The translations under genes were made by a program, and so were the position numbers. Source: Microcoleus sp. FACHB-61 (GTDB taxonomy: Bacteria; Cyanobacteriota; Cyanobacteriia; Cyanobacteriales; Microcoleaceae). From it: a stretch of 64,000 bases of DNA. Position 1 is the stretch's first letter. The number at the start of each line of letters is the position of its first letter. The stretch is taken from NCBI GenBank assembly GCA_014695295.1, contig JACJNY010000078.1, forward strand, positions 1 to 64,000, given 5' to 3'. Of this stretch, positions 63,229 to 64,000 are shown piece by piece. The notes under the pieces are model-generated. The model was given only the letters and a program-made list of their open reading frames with translations, did no database searches and was not told the origin of the DNA.

Positions 63229-64000
63229 CTATAATCGATTGGCATTCTGCCACCTGCGCAAAAACTCCGATAGAATTGCCGGCGAAATTCGCCCTTCCAG
63301 CCAATCTAAAGCCTGGTTTTGCTGGGGTGCTGCCCGATAAAATTTGCACGCATCTATCAGCCGAATCGGAGAATTAGTGACAATAGATTGAGAGCGCCAT
63401 TTTTGTGCAAACTCGGTCATAATAGCCGGAGAAATTTGTTTTTCCAGCCAATCTAAAGCTTGGTCTTGTTGTGCTAAACCGCGATAATATTTGCCGACAT
63501 CTATCAATCGCAAATTAGTGTCTTGAGGTAAGGCAGTTGCCCGCCATTTTTGAGCAAATTCCCCTAAAACAGAGGTAGGAACCTGACTTTGCAGCCAAAT
63601 TAAGGCAGTATCTTGGCTAGCGCTAGCTTTATAAGACGAGAATACCTGAGTCAGCCGCACGCCTGATATGGGGGCGGGAGTCGGAGCGGGAGTCGGTCGC
63701 GGGGCGGGTGTCGGCGCTGGAGGGGGGACAACTACTTTGGGAGATTTTCGCATCAAAGCGGCCCAGGTTTTGAGGGTTGCAATGCCGTCTGGATTGAGAC
63801 CTTGAGATTTCTGAAACGAGATGAGCGCCGCTGTGGTGGTGGGTCCAAATTTAGCATCCATCGCGCCTTGATAAAAACCTTTAATTCTTAATTCCCTCTG
63901 GATGTCTGCAACTTTATAACTTAGGGCGCCTTCTCGGACGCTTTCAAAAATATTGGTGTCTACATTGCCCGAGACGCCGGACACGCTGCCGCTGTCGCTG
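63229..64000 (-). CDS. Peptidoglycan-binding repeat protein, partial at window edge
   Basis: The visible 251 residues, plus five open codons to the window end, include a PG_binding_1 domain (about 22-78, SYKVADIQRELRIKGFYQGAMDAKFGPTT), a Pro/Ala linker (PTPAPRPTPAPTPAP) and three repeats of ~45 residues with the phrase QALDWLEKQISPAIMTEFAQ and its variants, each ending in KWR or RRWQ. A GTG at 63984 could be the start, but the frame is open upstream, so the gene probably begins outside the window. Peptidoglycan-binding domains anchor proteins to the wall; the repeats look like helical protein-binding units of unknown name. It ends next to an AATCTA-type array. Confidence 0.75.
   Translation of the reverse strand, partial: SDSGSVSGVSGNVDTNIFESVREGALSYKVADIQRELRIKGFYQGAMDAKFGPTTTAALISFQKSQGLNPDGIATLKTWAALMRKSPKVVVPPPAPTPAPRPTPAPTPAPISGVRLTQVFSSYKASASQDTALIWLQSQVPTSVLGEFAQKWRATALPQDTNLRLIDVGKYYRGLAQQDQALDWLEKQISPAIMTEFAQKWRSQSIVTNSPIRLIDACKFYRAAPQQNQALDWLEGRISPAILSEFLRRWQNANRL

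Overview
The window is a stretch of cyanobacterial chromosome. Evidence: a Form IB RuBisCO operon in the order rbcL-rbcX-rbcS, a phycocyanobilin synthase gene (pcyA), a tig-clpP-clpX cluster, very frequent GCGATCGC (HIP1) octamers, COP23-type proteins, DUF928 and TPR-CHAT proteins. The many intergenic heptamer arrays and palindromes, together with a devBCA exporter set but no heterocyst differentiation gene, suggest a filamentous Oscillatoriales-type genome (Microcoleus/Oscillatoria-like). That placement is inference.

Layout. 0-5 kb is accessory: the end of an IS630-family transposase that has cut into a TPR gene, a block of duplicated palindromic repeats, orphan small genes, a phage-like winged-helix protein with a small coupled partner, and a PD-(D/E)XK-like protein with a clear promoter. 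5-7.5 kb is the rbcLXS operon (minus strand), closed by a good terminator. 8-13.5 kb holds a membrane-anchored Ser/Thr kinase and a P-loop ATPase followed by a kinesin-light-chain-type TPR protein. 13.8-19.7 kb has panB, tatA, pcyA and devBCA. 21-32 kb is core housekeeping: dnaX, clpX-clpP-tig, asd-dapA-rnj (rnj = RNase J). 32-38 kb has a decayed MFS transporter, threonine synthase with two MoaD/ThiS-like carriers nearby, and a CYP110-like P450. 38-44.2 kb has a lipoprotein, a three-gene COP23/trypsin operon and a phosphoketolase/transketolase-like TPP enzyme.

46.4-60.8 kb is the most striking part: response regulator, CHASE2 histidine kinase, DUF928 protein, an exported TPR-CHAT caspase-like protein, a broken vMAP-N/kinase gene, a subtilisin-like protease, and a second TPR-CHAT protein nearly identical to the first. 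It reads as a two-component-controlled, envelope-located protease module that has been duplicated and partly decayed. A Na+/H+ antiporter with a TrkA-type tail and a peptidoglycan-binding repeat protein (cut by the window edge) close the window.

The intergenic DNA is unusual. At least six gaps carry tandem 7-bp repeats of different sequence. Nested palindromes recur in families, including an approximately 140-bp MITE-like element present twice, and two such palindromes sit in frame inside dnaX and the TPP enzyme gene. I saw no tRNA, rRNA or CRISPR array.
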